From an uncultured Methanomethylovorans sp. (GTDB lineage: Archaea; Halobacteriota; Methanosarcinia; Methanosarcinales; Methanosarcinaceae): 64,000 nucleotides of DNA. Below are positions 18,046-26,159 of this stretch, piece by piece. The stretch is from contig NZ_OY782870.1 in assembly GCF_963678545.1 (NCBI RefSeq), positions 2,666,001 to 2,730,000 of the forward strand, read 5' to 3'. The stretch's first letter is position 1, and every line of letters begins with the position of its first letter. The position numbers were made by a program, and so were the translations under genes. The notes under the pieces are model-generated. The model saw only the letters and a program-made list of their open reading frames with translations. It was not told the origin of the DNA and searched no databases.

Positions 18046-18825
18046 TTAAATCTCCTCCGCAAATCGAGGTTCAATTCTGTTAAATATAAAATACCCAATA
18101 AATAAGAAAACTATTGATGCGATACCCATGAATACTAGATCATTTATTTGTGCAGGCGCTGAGTAGATTATTGTTTGTCGTGAAGCAACAATTACTCTTG
18201 CAACCGGGTTGAGAAGTACTATCTCACGTAAGTTATCAGGGAAAATCTCGACTGCGTACATTATAGGCGTTGCAAAATAGCCTGCCTGCAGGAATACAGC
18301 CCAGATAAATTGCACATCTCGGTAAAGCACATTGAGAGCTGCTAAAGCCAAAGAAAGGCCAATGGAAAGCATCAAAAGGCAAATCAAAATGATCGGGGCT
18401 TCAAGTATATACATAGATATGGATACTTTAAAATAAACCATATAAATTATAAATACTATCGACTCAAACACGCTCATGAGTAATGCGGTTATGCATGACG
18501 ATATCACAAATATATCCCTTGGAAAATATACTTTTTTAATGAGGCTTGCTTTTCCAACAATGGAATTCATTCCTATACTAGTTGCTCGGCTAAGGAAATT
18601 CCAAATAATAATGCCCAATAAAAGGAAAAGCTGGTAATTCTCTATCTGCATTTTCATAAGGTGTGAAAATACATAATAAAGGACCGTAAGCATTAGCAGA
18701 GGCTCCAGCAATGACCAGAAATATCCTAATATCGAGTTCTTGTATCTTAGTTTGAACTCACTCCAAGCCAATTGCCATATCAGTTGTCTGTAAGCATACA
18801 GGTTTGCAAGATGTTTGACTGACAT
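18046..18825 (-). CDS. wzm: ABC-2 type polysaccharide export permease
   Basis: The protein has 259 residues and six membrane helices. The N-terminal LIWQLAWSEFKLRYKNSILGYFWSLLEPLLM block is typical of TagG/Wzm permeases, as are VKKVYFPRDIFV-like residues at about 95 and the C-terminal NPVARVIVASRQTI. It is the first gene of the minus-strand cluster. The region before it (18826-18967) holds AT-rich sequence, including TATAAAG-like strings on either strand. It pairs with the ATPase encoded next. Confidence 0.9.
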   Translation of the reverse strand: MSVKHLANLYAYRQLIWQLAWSEFKLRYKNSILGYFWSLLEPLLMLTVLYYVFSHLMKMQIENYQLFLLLGIIIWNFLSRATSIGMNSIVGKASLIKKVYFPRDIFVISSCITALLMSVFESIVFIIYMVYFKVSISMYILEAPIILICLLMLSIGLSLALAALNVLYRDVQFIWAVFLQAGYFATPIMYAVEIFPDNLREIVLLNPVARVIVASRQTIIYSAPAQINDLVFMGIASIVFLFIGYFIFNRIEPRFAEEI

Positions 18826-18967
18826 TTTCCATCCATTACGCAGCTTCTAAGAATAACTCGCTATTTACTGCTTGATTTAAAAATCTGTCAATACGTGACA
18901 CTTTCATTATATAAAGTTTTGGTCCACTTCTTTAATGGTTAGAAGAGATATATTCTTTCCTCTCATC

Positions 18968-21772
18968 TTATATTAACATTTTTTTTGCCCTTTCTCTTAG
19001 TTCTTGTACCTTTAGATCATCAGGTTTCAGTCTGAGAGCTTCATCATATGCACCAAGGGCTCCTTTGATATCTCCAAGGCGATATAGTGCAGTGCCTTTG
19101 TTTTTCCATACAACGCTTTGGTTAGCACCGAGATTAAGAAGCCTATTGAAACATGTAAGAGCAAACTGGTTCTGTCCAATGTTCAGGCAAGTTATGCCTT
19201 TGTTCAAAAGTGCGCTGGGGTTATCAGGTTCAAGCTGCAAAGCAGCCTCAAAACATTCATACGCCTGCTCATGGTCCTTTTTGTCTTTTCCTGCCGAGAT
19301 CCCGGCCTTTATCCATTCCGCTGCTGTGTTTGTCTGCCTCTGGCGAAGTTTTCTTCTAGCCCTGTTCAAAGCATTAACCGGATCAAATCTCTGCTCCACT
19401 TTTTGGTTGTTTTCAAGGATATCAGTAACATTCTTTTCCCGCTTTTTCATCTCACCAGCGGTCTTTTTCTTCTGAGGTATATAATCGGGCTTTCCAAGAA
19501 TTTTGTGGAGTATGATTATAGCAGCATCCTTGTCCAGAGGATTATTGTTGTTTCCACATTTTGGAGACTGGATACAGGAGGGGCAGCCCTCATAACAAGG
19601 ACAGCTTTCAATGGACCGCAAAGTAACTTCAAGCATTTCAACAATCTTGTCATATCCGCTTTCAGCGTAACCAACTCCTCCCTGGTGTCCATCATATACG
19701 AATATGCCACTGTTACCTGTAAGATCAGGGTGTTCTGCTGTGGAAAGTCCTCCCACATCATTACGATCAGCAAGCAGGTGCAAGGGATACATTGCTATCA
19801 TTGCATGTTCGATTGCGTGGATACCACCGGCAAAATCCCTATCATATGCAGCAACCGAGCCCATGAACCTGCTGGGCAGTTCAAGCCAGAGAGCTTCAGT
19901 TTCAAGAATGAATTTTGGCATCTGCAGAGCAGATTGTCCCAACTCTTTATCCGTACGCTGCTGCAACTTCTTGTACCCTATTACTTGCTGAGTCACATCC
20001 ACGCTTCCAAAACCGACCTTTACATCAGGGCAAGTTTCCAACACTTTAGTTTCAATAACATCTCTTATGACTACATCTGAGGATACCATCGATCTCGTAT
20101 AGTACTCATCTTGCGTGTGCTCTACATGTATTTCCCGTTTTTCATGATCTAATGAGCTGACAACATAGGCAGTTCCTTTGTTAATATATACTGCACCTTC
20201 AAATGCTTCTCTGTAAGCCTGAAGCCTGCTAAGAGAGTTCTCCAGAGGTCTTTTAGAAGCTTTGTCAATAATAGTATAAGCATCACTGTCAATATCCCGT
20301 ATAGATACATGCATATGAGCATTCGTATCAAGCGACGTCTTTTCAGAAGTGCCTTCTAGCAATCCTTCTTCTTCAAGCACTGTTACTATCCTGCTAAACT
20401 CAGTGCCAAAATAATGCTCATCTTCTGCTCGCAAAGGGATCTCTCTGGCAGCACATAGCAAATGGCCTGCTTGTATGTAACGGTTAGAAACATTAATTAC
20501 TGCTTCTTCGCACTGTCTTCTGAAAAAGTCTCCTGGGTTTCGCATGTAGTATTGGTCAAGAGCATTGGAATCGGCAACAAGTACAACCATGCTTTGCGCA
20601 TATCCGCGCCCGGCCCTTCCAGCCTGCTGCCTTGCGCTCATTATTGTTCCGGGGAAACCATCCATAATACAGGCATCAAGACCACCTATATCAATACCCA
20701 ATTCAAGGGCATTGGTAGAAATAACTCCCGCAATTTCTCCATTGGATAGCCCCTTCTCGATTACCTCACGCTCATTCCCGTGGTATCCGCCTCTGTAGGG
20801 GCTGATCTTTTTTTCAACACCTCTGTGGACAAGAGTGTTCTTTGATTCAATGTACATCCGTTCCACTTTCTGCCTTGACCTTGCAAAAGCGATTGTCTGG
20901 AAGCCGCCCTGGACAAATGTTGTGAAAAGAGTTACAGTTTCCCCAAAACTGGCTTTTCTCATGGTGAAGTTCCCGTACTTCACATATAATGGAGGATTCC
21001 AGAACACGAATTTTTGTAGTCCTCGTCCTGAGCTGTCGTTGTCTATCAACACCACATCTTTACCGATCAAGGCCGAAGTATGTTGTACAGGGTTACCGAT
21101 TGTGGCAGTGCAGCAAATGTATTGTGGATGTGCACCATAGTGGTCACATACCCTATTTAGTCTCCTGAGCAGGTTTGCCATGTGGCTTCCCATAACACCG
21201 CTATATGTGTGGCTTTCATCAAGAACGATGTATCTTAGGTTTGAAAGAAAACGTTTCCATTGATGCTTCCATTGTAAGAAGCTCAAATGCAGCATATCGG
21301 GATTGGTGAAAACTATCCGGGGATTATTGTATTTCACAGCATCCTTTTCATTCTTTGGCATGGTTCCAATGAACCTGTTTATATTGATATCCAGACCCAT
21401 CAGCTGGCTGAAGTCCCGGAAAGTCTGGAGCTGGTCGTTAACCAGCGCATTCAGAGGCGAGATATAAAGTGCTGTTGCTGATGGATCATCCATAACGGCC
21501 TCAAATATAGGTAGCATGTAGCAGAGGGATTTGCCGCTGGCGGTGCTGGTAGATAATACGATATTTTTTCCTTCCCTCGCCGTCTCCACAGCTTCTGCCT
21601 GATGAATGTATAGCTGTTTTATACCCATCTCACACAGGGCATAGTTTATAAGTGGTTTCAATTCAACAGAGCTATAGATGGGTTCCTTTGCAGGTATGTC
21701 TTCAATGTGCACTATCTGGCCTTCGTATTTTCTTGAAGACTTTAGTTTATTTACCAATTCAGAAATATCCAT
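18968..21772 (-). CDS. MrfA/YprA-type DEAD/DEAH helicase fused to C-terminal TPRs
   Basis: The 934-residue protein has Walker A STASGKSL near 76-83, DESH in YIVLDESHTYSG, and helicase motif VI in ARQQAGRAGRGY. A four-cysteine cluster, CPCYEGCPSCIQSPKC, lies at 724-739 within the DUF1998-type domain. These features place it with MrfA/Hrq1-like DNA-repair helicases. From about residue 820 two to three tetratricopeptide repeats follow (AYECFEAALQLEPDNPSALL, GALGAYDEALRLKPDDL). The TPR tail is not part of bacterial MrfA and may be a protein-docking addition. No clear ribosome binding site is seen before the ATG. Confidence 0.85.
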   Translation of the reverse strand: MDISELVNKLKSSRKYEGQIVHIEDIPAKEPIYSSVELKPLINYALCEMGIKQLYIHQAEAVETAREGKNIVLSTSTASGKSLCYMLPIFEAVMDDPSATALYISPLNALVNDQLQTFRDFSQLMGLDININRFIGTMPKNEKDAVKYNNPRIVFTNPDMLHLSFLQWKHQWKRFLSNLRYIVLDESHTYSGVMGSHMANLLRRLNRVCDHYGAHPQYICCTATIGNPVQHTSALIGKDVVLIDNDSSGRGLQKFVFWNPPLYVKYGNFTMRKASFGETVTLFTTFVQGGFQTIAFARSRQKVERMYIESKNTLVHRGVEKKISPYRGGYHGNEREVIEKGLSNGEIAGVISTNALELGIDIGGLDACIMDGFPGTIMSARQQAGRAGRGYAQSMVVLVADSNALDQYYMRNPGDFFRRQCEEAVINVSNRYIQAGHLLCAAREIPLRAEDEHYFGTEFSRIVTVLEEEGLLEGTSEKTSLDTNAHMHVSIRDIDSDAYTIIDKASKRPLENSLSRLQAYREAFEGAVYINKGTAYVVSSLDHEKREIHVEHTQDEYYTRSMVSSDVVIRDVIETKVLETCPDVKVGFGSVDVTQQVIGYKKLQQRTDKELGQSALQMPKFILETEALWLELPSRFMGSVAAYDRDFAGGIHAIEHAMIAMYPLHLLADRNDVGGLSTAEHPDLTGNSGIFVYDGHQGGVGYAESGYDKIVEMLEVTLRSIESCPCYEGCPSCIQSPKCGNNNNPLDKDAAIIILHKILGKPDYIPQKKKTAGEMKKREKNVTDILENNQKVEQRFDPVNALNRARRKLRQRQTNTAAEWIKAGISAGKDKKDHEQAYECFEAALQLEPDNPSALLNKGITCLNIGQNQFALTCFNRLLNLGANQSVVWKNKGTALYRLGDIKGALGAYDEALRLKPDDLKVQELRERAKKMLI

Positions 21773-22380
21773 CTTAAGGTAGCCCCATAATTTACAAAAG
21801 GTGAATTTGAGTGGGAGGCTAAACGCCTTTTTTTATAAAATGTTTTCCGTTTATAATCATTTAATGATTGTTGCATAAGGTTTTCTTGTAGAACTTTTTT
21901 TAAAACGGACGCTCGAATTCTATGAAATCTTAGAATGCTATTATGTGATATTTGCTTTATGCATCTAATTTTGTTCATCTATGATTTGTTCTTATGTATC
22001 GTCTATTTTTTTACCATACTTCTTCATAACCACGTTATTAGGAATACTATAGTCAATATTATTGCTAATTTGTAGTACTAATTGTTATTTATTTAACTCA
22101 ATATCGTCAATACTTCTACAACATCTATCAGCTAATTCAGAATTATGACTTTAAACTTTATTGTGTATGATTTTACTCTGTTCAGGTGAAGCTATTGCTT
22201 TATAATAAAAAATACTGTAGTATATTAGTTTAGTTTATAAATTTATATTGCCAAACCGGTATATTTTTATTGTTCATTATACTATAGCTAACATAAAAAA
22301 AGGATTTAAAAAATAAATGTTACTATTACTTAACCATTTTTTATGTACGGCAAAAATATGAACTATACGGGGGTGTATAG
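21773..22380. other. 608-bp AT-rich intergenic region with divergent promoters
   Basis: It separates the minus-strand helicase from the plus-strand HTH gene. No RNA gene or protein frame was recognised. TATA-like strings such as TTTATAAATTTATATTG near 22234-22251 and TATACTATAG near 22277-22286 could serve the plus-strand gene. Confidence 0.4.
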
Positions 22381-22917
22381 GTGATCAACAACGATAATGA
22401 AGCTTTTTTGGAAATAGAGCAAAAACCATTCATAAACAAAAGCGATATTTTTTCAGTTCTACAAAACGAGCGTAGAAGGATGATATTAGAGATCCTTCAC
22501 AAAGATGGGCCCAAAAGCCTCCGGGACATATCCGAGGCAATAGCAAGGATAGAATCTAAATCCAATGAGCCTGTAAGTAATGTGCGCAAAAGCATATACG
22601 TTTCAATGTTGCAAACTCATTTACCAAAGATGGAAAATATGGGTATAATTATATACAACAGAGATATCGATAGGTTAGAATTGACTCCTGCTGCAGAAGG
22701 GATTACATTTTACTTGGAGCCGGTGAAAAAAGGTGATATTCCCTGGAGTCACTTCTATCTGGGTTTCAGTACAATTTCAATTGTTGGCACTTTTTTCATA
22801 TCTTTTAATTTCCCAAAGTCGGTATATAGTATTTACTGGATGGTTTTTACTAACGTTATTTTCCTTGTAACTTCCATATTCCATGTGAATAAAATGAAAT
22901 ATTACAAGAGAAAATGA
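22381..22917 (+). CDS. Winged-helix protein with two C-terminal membrane helices (DUF7344-like)
   Basis: The protein has 178 residues. Residues 20-110 form a helix-turn-helix domain: DIFSVLQNERRRMILEILHK, LRDISEAIARIES, SVYVSMLQTHLPKMENMGII-like text, and a wing ending RLELTPAAEG. Two hydrophobic helices follow at about 128-148 and 150-167. Membrane-tethered HTH proteins of this shape often sit beside secreted-protein and signal-peptidase genes in archaea. Here it is the first gene of the TasA-like locus, so it is a candidate regulator. It starts with GTG after a GGGGGTG stretch. Target and signal are unknown. Confidence 0.72.
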   Translation: MINNDNEAFLEIEQKPFINKSDIFSVLQNERRRMILEILHKDGPKSLRDISEAIARIESKSNEPVSNVRKSIYVSMLQTHLPKMENMGIIIYNRDIDRLELTPAAEGITFYLEPVKKGDIPWSHFYLGFSTISIVGTFFISFNFPKSVYSIYWMVFTNVIFLVTSIFHVNKMKYYKRK

Positions 22918-23370
22918 TACATTACTCTTGCTAATAAGTTTTTGAAAATATTGACTTATCAGTTCTAATGACATTGGTAATCACCCATTTCTGTCGAATT
23001 ATGCTTTAAGTAGACAACATTACTGTATCATTATTCATTATATTTAGTCAAATAAGCTATTATATTGTTAATCTACTACCATTATATCACTAGACAACAA
23101 AGAATAAATCAAGCATTACCCCTATTAATGAGCTCTTTGAGGTAAATTACTCATCTAAGTCTACTGATATTGGTAACCATTCATTTCTCTTGAATTTATG
23201 CATTTAATGTGCCAATAACTATACCATGGCAATACCTTTAGCGTTATAGGTTACTATGGTATTAATCAGTTACAATTATACCAATAGACAACTGTGGAAA
23301 TTTGGTATAATTTGGATTTGTATCATAGGAGCTAAAGACTAAAAGATTCAAAGACAAAATAGGGTTAGAA
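22918..23370. repeat. Intergenic region with an imperfect direct repeat of about 120 bp
   Basis: Two related blocks lie upstream of the first TasA-like gene. Block one starts ATTGGTAATCACCCATTTCT at 22973 and ends TAGACAAC at 23098. Block two starts ATTGGTAACCATTCATTTCT at 23169 and ends TAGACAAC at 23292. The distance between their marker strings is nearly equal (118 and 116 bases). A third TAGACAAC lies at 23011. No protein frame was recognised. The repeats may carry regulator sites or be remnants of duplication. Confidence 0.6.
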
Positions 23371-23892
23371 ATGAACAAGAAAATATTACTCAGCTTACTT
23401 ATTATAGGTATAATTGCATCTGTAGCAAGCGCAGGCACATGGGCATATTATAGTGCTGAAGCACAAACTCCTGCAGGTACCCTTGAAACCGGAAAACTTA
23501 GTCTCAGTGTGCCAACATCGGTAACTTTGGGTGATACTGATGATCACTTCATTATCCCAGGTGAATCTGCAACCGGTCAAATTCGAATAATAAACACTGG
23601 AAATATCGCTGGAGATCTTTATATAAAACTTCGAAGCAATGATCTTACCAACTATTTTACTGTGACTACAAGTAAAAATTCTGCGAATCCTAGTGGTGTT
23701 GCAAATGGTAATTCAATTACTTTGACTACTAATGATTACTATAAAGTCGGGACCCTTAATCCTAATGGTGAAGTCACGATACCTATTAAGTACACAATGG
23801 GTACCGATGTGACTGGAGGCCAAGGAATTAAAGCAAACTTTATTTTTGATGTGGTCCTGATGCAAAAAGATGCACCAGCTCCAACAGTCTGA
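23371..23892 (+). CDS. TasA/camelysin-like secreted protein with SipW-type signal peptide
   Basis: The 173-residue protein has a signal sequence with a hydrophobic core LLSLLIIGIIASVASAG, followed by the hallmark AGTWAYYSAEAQ of SipW-dependent substrates. The mature part is a beta-rich domain with IPGESATGQIRIINTGNIAG and ends FIFDVVLMQKDAPAPTV. In Bacillus these proteins form biofilm fibres. Related archaeal proteins form bundling pili by donor-strand exchange. An AGGGTTAGAA site precedes the ATG. It is a close relative of the protein at 25592-26095, so the locus has two such subunits. Confidence 0.85.
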   Translation: MNKKILLSLLIIGIIASVASAGTWAYYSAEAQTPAGTLETGKLSLSVPTSVTLGDTDDHFIIPGESATGQIRIINTGNIAGDLYIKLRSNDLTNYFTVTTSKNSANPSGVANGNSITLTTNDYYKVGTLNPNGEVTIPIKYTMGTDVTGGQGIKANFIFDVVLMQKDAPAPTV

Positions 23893-23973
23893 AAGTGAGA
23901 TAAGATAAGCATAAGCAGGATAGGTTTTTCCTATCCTTCAAATTTCTATTCATTGATATGAGTGTTACAATAA

Positions 23974-24273
23974 GTGACATACTTCTTTTTTGTAGTATAT
24001 ATATTTGTGTTACCGATCACAACTTTAGTATTTATGACAGAGTACCTTGAATTTATGCTAGTATCGGGCACTAGTATGGAGCTTACGATGAAACAGAATG
24101 ATATTGTTGTTGTAAAATTTGTAAGGTAGAAAACTATTAAGCCATGTGATGATAATATTATCATAATGTGGTCAGATGTAAGCGATATCATTATCACACA
24201 CAGGGATTTGGGCAGAGTTCAAGGAATATTCAATATCTATGGGGATGCATCCAAGCAAAAGGAACCTTGGTGA
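23974..24273 (+). pseudogene. Relic of a SipW-type signal peptidase I, interrupted by TAG
   Basis: From GTG 23974 a frame gives an N-terminal membrane segment (FVVYIFVLPITTLVFM). It then has LVSGTSMELTMKQNDIVVV with the catalytic serine context, then TAG at 24127. In the same frame it continues with DDNIII, SDVSDIIITHRD (catalytic His context) and IYGDASKQKEPW before TGA at 24271. The conserved Ser, His and Asp blocks are all present and in order, but the frame is split by one amber codon and the C-terminus is shorter than usual. An intact paralogue lies at 26160. I call it a pseudogene; readthrough of TAG is discussed in the findings. Confidence 0.7.
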
Positions 24274-24423
24274 CTAACAAGAATTATATTGCGAAATCGA
24301 AAATACATGTGTGTTTATGGTAAAGTTTGCTTGTACTCTTGAAGGTATTAATCAGTAGGTAATACTGCCAATGTTGCTTATAGTGATATACGAGGTAAAA
24401 TAGATAATGAAAGGTGAATCATA

Positions 24424-25359
24424 ATGAGGACATCTGCAAAATTGGTACTATTGAGCCTCATGATAATGGCCATTTTATCTGTAGGAGACACTTTTTCATA
24501 CTTATCAGCGACAAAGTGCACTTCTTCAAATACGCTACAAACAGGTGTATGGGATACTAAGGAACAGCAACCATACTTCAGTCCAAAGAGCATTCCAGAT
24601 TTTTCTGTTGGCACTATGTTTTCTTTCAATGATACGGATGCCTACAACACTACAGGTAGCAGGGGCAGTTTAGGTTCTTCTCATCATACAACCGCTGATG
24701 ATAGTACAGAGAATACAAATACCACAGTCAATACTACGGATTTCGTAAATACTACAATTGTTGGCAACATTACTGATACTACAAATATTACAGCTGCTAA
24801 CAACACAACTTCGAATCTAAATATTACAGTCGTTGGCAATACTACTGATCCCACCGATAATCCGGGTACTGGAAATACTACTGATCCCACCGATAATCCG
24901 GGTACTGGAAATACTACTGATCCCACCGATAATCCGGGTACTGGAAATACTACTGATCCCACCGATAATCCGGGTACTGGAAATACTACTGATCCCACCG
25001 ATAATCCGGGTACTGGAAATACTACTGATCCCACCGATAATCCGGGTACTGGAAATACTACTGATCCCACCGATAATCCGGGTACTGGAAATACTACTGA
25101 TCCCACCGATAATCCGGGTACTGGAAATACTACTGATCCCACCGATAATCCGGGTACTGGAAATACTACTGATCCCACCGATAATCCGGGTACTGGAAAT
25201 ACTACTGATCCCACCGATAATCCGGGTACTGGAAATACAACTGATCCTGCAGATAACCCAGCTGTTGATTATACTTCTGATTCTCTGGGGAATCTAGATG
25301 CTGGAAACACAACTGATACTAAGGATAATCCAGTTACTGGAAATGCTACTGATACATAA
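24424..25359 (+). CDS. Secreted Asn/Thr-rich protein with 12-residue tandem repeats
   Basis: The 311-residue protein has a signal-like N-terminus (KLVLLSLMIMAILSVGDTFSYLSAT), again with a SipW-substrate flavour. It then has a low-complexity region full of NTT and NIT sequons. Eleven identical 12-residue units, NTTDPTDNPGTG, span about residues 139-270, followed by degenerate units to the end. Each unit offers one N-glycosylation sequon and a Pro/Gly turn. No anchor or sorting motif is visible at the C-terminus. An AGGTGA site precedes the ATG. It is likely an exported, glycosylated spacer or stalk protein of the fibre locus. No family was recognised. Confidence 0.7.
   Translation: MRTSAKLVLLSLMIMAILSVGDTFSYLSATKCTSSNTLQTGVWDTKEQQPYFSPKSIPDFSVGTMFSFNDTDAYNTTGSRGSLGSSHHTTADDSTENTNTTVNTTDFVNTTIVGNITDTTNITAANNTTSNLNITVVGNTTDPTDNPGTGNTTDPTDNPGTGNTTDPTDNPGTGNTTDPTDNPGTGNTTDPTDNPGTGNTTDPTDNPGTGNTTDPTDNPGTGNTTDPTDNPGTGNTTDPTDNPGTGNTTDPTDNPGTGNTTDPTDNPGTGNTTDPADNPAVDYTSDSLGNLDAGNTTDTKDNPVTGNATDT
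24838..25269 (+). repeat. 36-bp tandem repeat, eleven perfect units plus one degenerate
   Basis: The unit begins AATACTACTGATCCCACCGA at 24838 and recurs every 36 bases without change up to 25233. A diverged twelfth copy covers 25234-25269. The unit is a multiple of three and lies in frame within the Asn/Thr-rich gene, so copy-number change would alter protein length by 12 residues per unit. Confidence 0.95.
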
Positions 25360-25591
25360 AATAGTACAGATATTGGTGCATACTAGGAAATTATTTTTAT
25401 AATTTCTTATTTTACAAGTGTATCTATAGTGTTCCTTGGGTTGTTTTTAGCAACTTATTTTTCTTTGTAGCTTCCAGCCTCTGGGGATATCAAACCTACA
25501 TACATATAAAACTCTTTTTAAAGATATTTTATCCACACACTACTTCCAACAACTTGATATTCATTAAAATATAATATATAACTTAGTTAGT

Positions 25592-26095
25592 ATGAACAAG
25601 ACAATATTCTTGAGTATACTTACCATATTCTCTATTGCATCTATGGCAAGTGCAGGTACATGGGCATTCTTCAGTGATGCAGAAGCAAGCGGTTTAAACA
25701 CGTTTACAGCTGGGACTCTTGCACTTGATGTACTAACAACAAGTGCTGCTAGTGATGGTACACGTATAGTTCCTGGTAAATCTGTTTCAGGTTCAATAGT
25801 AATAAAAAACGAGGGAGATATTGCTGGAGACCTTTATCTAAAAATGAGTTCTGAAACAAATGCTTTGCTCAACGATTTCACTGTGACCACCACAGTTGAT
25901 GGAAATGAACGTGACCTGAATGACCATGAGTACATAAAAATCGGTACTCTTGGTGCCGGTGAACTTATCGATTTGCCTCTCAAGTATTATATGAACGAAG
26001 ATGCAACTGGTAATCAAGGTACTACAGAAGCATTTGTTTTTGATGTGGCCCTGATGCAGCAAGGTGCACCAGCTCCAACACATCCACAACTATAA
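25592..26095 (+). CDS. TasA/camelysin-like secreted protein with SipW-type signal peptide
   Basis: The 167-residue protein parallels the one at 23371. It has a signal sequence LSILTIFSIASMASAG followed by GTWAFFSDAEASG. A beta-rich domain follows with IVPGKSVSGSIVIKNEGDIAG and a C-terminal FVFDVALMQQGAPAPTHPQL. The AGTWAFFSD block fits the SipW-dependent cleavage pattern. A TATA-like AATATAATATATAAC lies about 20 bases before the ATG, with no clear ribosome binding site, so the message may have a very short leader. The intact signal peptidase follows 64 bases downstream. Confidence 0.85.
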   Translation: MNKTIFLSILTIFSIASMASAGTWAFFSDAEASGLNTFTAGTLALDVLTTSAASDGTRIVPGKSVSGSIVIKNEGDIAGDLYLKMSSETNALLNDFTVTTTVDGNERDLNDHEYIKIGTLGAGELIDLPLKYYMNEDATGNQGTTEAFVFDVALMQQGAPAPTHPQL

Positions 26096-26159
26096 CTGAT
26101 AGTCAAACTAGTGGAAGTAGTCCGAATACATAAAATAGTAAAGATGCTGATGTATTTGC

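Noticed and set aside
19118..20080. 320-codon plus-strand frame opposite the helicase gene
   Set aside because: It mirrors the conserved helicase C-terminus on the other strand and lacks its own start signals.
21773..22380. tRNA or structured RNA in the largest gene gap before the fibre locus
   Set aside because: No cloverleaf, conserved T-loop string or GC-rich fold is visible by eye.
24838..25233. CRISPR array
   Set aside because: The 36-base units are contiguous with no unique spacers, lie in frame within a gene, and no cas genes are near.
24684..25297. Long open frames on both strands across the 36-bp repeat array
   Set aside because: They arise because the repeat unit is a multiple of three and lacks stops in several frames. 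Only the 24424 frame has a signal sequence, a ribosome binding site and sensible sequence outside the repeats.
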